Of a DNA stretch of 7,071 nt, positions 5,428-7,071 are shown piece by piece. Origin of the DNA: JBBRLA01 sp038231615 (GTDB lineage Bacteria; Myxococcota_A; Polyangia; Palsa-1104; JAEUJZ01); assembly GCA_038231615.1 (NCBI GenBank), contig JBBRLA010000459.1:1-7071 (forward strand), read 5' to 3'. Below the pieces are notes generated by a model that made no database searches, was not told the origin of the DNA, and saw only the letters and a program-made list of their open reading frames with translations. Numbering within the stretch: the first letter of the stretch is position 1; the number at the start of each line of letters is the position of its first letter. The position numbers and the translations under genes are program-made.

Positions 5428-7071
5428 ACAGACCCATGGCCAAAGAGGTGGGCGAACTGCACGCAACCACGAAGGTCGACTTCAGTGCGTCGATGGGCAG
5501 GGCCCCCTCCGCGACCGCCGCCGCGTAGTGATCCTGAAGGATCTGCGTGGCCTGCACCAAAAGCGGGTCCGCCACGCCCAGGCCCATGATGTTCTGCACG
5601 AAGTCGGTGATGGCCGGGTCTTTCTTGGCGCTGCTGTAGCGGCTCGATGGCTTGTCCACCACCAGGTCGGCGGCGATCTGGCACAGGGTCTCTCCCGCGC
5701 CGCGGAAGAAAAGGGTGGCGTCGGTAGACAAAGCCGGCGCCTCGGCCCCCCGCAGGTAGCCGTCCGAGGGGATGTTGGTGGCCACCGCCTGCGCCGCCGT
5801 GGCATTGTTGATCGAGCTGCACACGTTGGTCAGAAGGCCCAGCCGGTTGGTCAGCGACGTACACAGGTGGTCCTGTCGGGCGACGCTGACGGTCTCGCCC
5901 ACGTCGGTCCAGGTCTTGGTCTTGCTGGCCCCGGTGATGAGAGACGAGGAAAAGAGTTCCCGTACCAACGAATGGAAGTCATACCCGCTGGCGACGAAAG
6001 CCTGGGTTACCCGCTGGAACTCCGGATCGTCCGCGGAGCAGGCGCTGGAGTTAGCATAGTAGCACAGTTTCTGCACCCAGGCCTCGGCGTAAAGTGGGTG
6101 GGTGATCAGCGTCTGCGCTAGATCGTCGAGCGACGAAAGGGATGCCTGCTTCCCCATAAAATCGAAGGACGCCGTGGCAAACTCCTGGGCCGGATCGAGC
6201 TGCCGGTGGTAGCTGTAGGTGAACGCCTTGCGGAAGGCCAGGCGCATCGGGTCCATGATCTGGTGACAGCTATAACACGGGCTGGTGGGGTCCGAGTGCT
6301 GGCCGTCCTTGCCAGTATCCAGCACGGTGGAGGTGCCCTTGGCCACCGGATTGATGCTCTTGCCGATGGCCACGATCAGCGTCTGGTTCATCACGTCGCG
6401 GGCCTGGTTGCTCTGGTGGGTCTGCCAGTTGGCGAAGAATGCCGGCGTGGTGAAAAAACCGACCCGGGGCATGCGCTGGACTAGTTCGCTGGAGCCGCGC
6501 AATTTGGGCAGATTATAGAAAGGCACCAGCTTCTCGCCCGGCATGGGGGCACGGATGGTCACCGGGCGCCACACCGCGTCGTCCGTTGTGATCAGCGGCG
6601 GGTTGAAGGCGAACATGTTGCCGCACGAACTCGAAAGGGCATACTGCGACCGCTTGCCGGCGGGGACGTCCGCGGGGATGGCCGGCGCCTTGGGAGCATC
6701 CGCTCCCGGAGACCCCTGCGCCAGCCCGAACACCGCGTACCAGGCATCCCGGGCGTTGCTGATGGTGCGCTCATTGTAGGGCGTGCTGATCAAGACCGGA
6801 CTGCCGGAACCGTTGAGCACCACGTGGCCCGTATTGTCGATCTGCGGCACCTGACAGTTGACCGGGGCCGGCAGGGGGAAGTGCAGATAGTTTGGGTTGT
6901 TAGGGTCCAGTAGCTGCGCGAAGGTGATCGGCCCCCCGCTGGCCGGCGGCACATACGTCATGTAAGCCTGGAAGTTGGCATTCAGCGTGCCGTCCGGCCG
7001 CGGCACGTCGCTGCTCAGCGCCCCCGCGTCGTTCACCAGCGTCTGGTCGATGGCCAGATACTGCGACATCA
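5426..7071 (-). CDS. DUF1592/1588/1585-type exported protein with CYSCH heme motif (5' truncated)
   Basis: About 547 C-terminal residues are visible. The first Met in the window (codon 7069-7067) lies in SQYLAIDQTLVND with no signal peptide, so it is internal and the gene continues past base 7071. Counting from that Met, MPRVGFFTTPAFFANW (200-215) then ARDVMNQTLIVAIGKSINP (223-241) then SPCYSCHQIMDPMRLAF (263-279) is the order of DUF1588: R-x-G-hydrophobic-x-T-x-P-A, a helix, then CxxCH followed by MDP and a hydrophobic/F stretch. CYSCH (6263-6277) is a standard covalent heme c site with Met272 or Met275 nearby. YDFHSLVRELFSSSLI (363-378) matches the 'move-to-next-region' helix of DUF1592/1585 proteins. 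At least ten Cys in the visible part suit a periplasmic or surface, disulfide-bonded protein. The final ~150 residues match nothing I recognise. It is the first visible gene of the four-gene envelope run; the reaction of the family is unknown. Confidence 0.75.
   Translation of the reverse strand, partial: MSQYLAIDQTLVNDAGALSSDVPRPDGTLNANFQAYMTYVPPASGGPITFAQLLDPNNPNYLHFPLPAPVNCQVPQIDNTGHVVLNGSGSPVLISTPYNERTISNARDAWYAVFGLAQGSPGADAPKAPAIPADVPAGKRSQYALSSSCGNMFAFNPPLITTDDAVWRPVTIRAPMPGEKLVPFYNLPKLRGSSELVQRMPRVGFFTTPAFFANWQTHQSNQARDVMNQTLIVAIGKSINPVAKGTSTVLDTGKDGQHSDPTSPCYSCHQIMDPMRLAFRKAFTYSYHRQLDPAQEFATASFDFMGKQASLSSLDDLAQTLITHPLYAEAWVQKLCYYANSSACSADDPEFQRVTQAFVASGYDFHSLVRELFSSSLITGASKTKTWTDVGETVSVARQDHLCTSLTNRLGLLTNVCSSINNATAAQAVATNIPSDGYLRGAEAPALSTDATLFFRGAGETLCQIAADLVVDKPSSRYSSAKKDPAITDFVQNIMGLGVADPLLVQATQILQDHYAAAVAEGALPIDALKSTFVVACSSPTSLAMGL

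Noticed and set aside
5216..6121. Long plus-strand open frame opposite the DUF1501-like and DUF1588-like genes
   Set aside because: It runs antisense across the junction of two well-supported genes, has no domain and no start site, and is what high-GC coding produces on the opposite strand.

Overview
The window is uniformly GC-rich with strongly GC-biased third codon positions. Its gene content (a CHAT-like protein end, an acyl-CoA carboxylase beta subunit, and an exported DUF1588-like/DUF1501-like pair beside a small heme-type lipoprotein and an outer-membrane barrel) suggests a myxobacterium-like member of Myxococcota. That placement is inference from gene content, not from a marker gene.

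Left part, plus strand (1-2058): the last 55 codons of a protein that looks like the end of a CHAT (caspase-like) domain; then, after about 36 bases, a complete biotin-dependent acyl-CoA carboxylase carboxyltransferase subunit (206-1792) with both oxyanion-hole regions but no biotin carboxylase/BCCP gene nearby. Its TAA overlaps the ATG of a short frame (1792-2058) whose second half has strong coding codon bias and one membrane segment. Its first half codes better in another frame, so this may be a frameshifted or decayed gene. A perfect 16-base palindrome (2061-2076) lies between the convergent gene ends.

Right part, minus strand (7071 down to 2096): a co-directional run of four genes, all with export signals or export-type features. 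In transcription order they are: (i) the C-terminal 547+ residues of a DUF1592/1588/1585-type protein with a CYSCH heme motif; (ii) a Tat-signal DUF1501-like protein, 10 bases downstream with a Shine-Dalgarno overlapping the previous stop; (iii) after a gap of about 90-115 bases, a two-domain protein with a periplasmic-type N-terminal domain, a Pro/Ala/Thr linker and a C-terminal outer-membrane beta-barrel ending in Phe; (iv) a small lipoprotein with a CX4CH motif and a Met-containing cytochrome-like C-terminal part, overlapping (iii) by 11 bases. Genes i-ii and iii-iv look translationally linked pairs; together they look like an uncharacterised cell-envelope redox/surface cluster.

No tRNA, rRNA, CRISPR array, insertion sequence or clear rho-independent terminator was seen.
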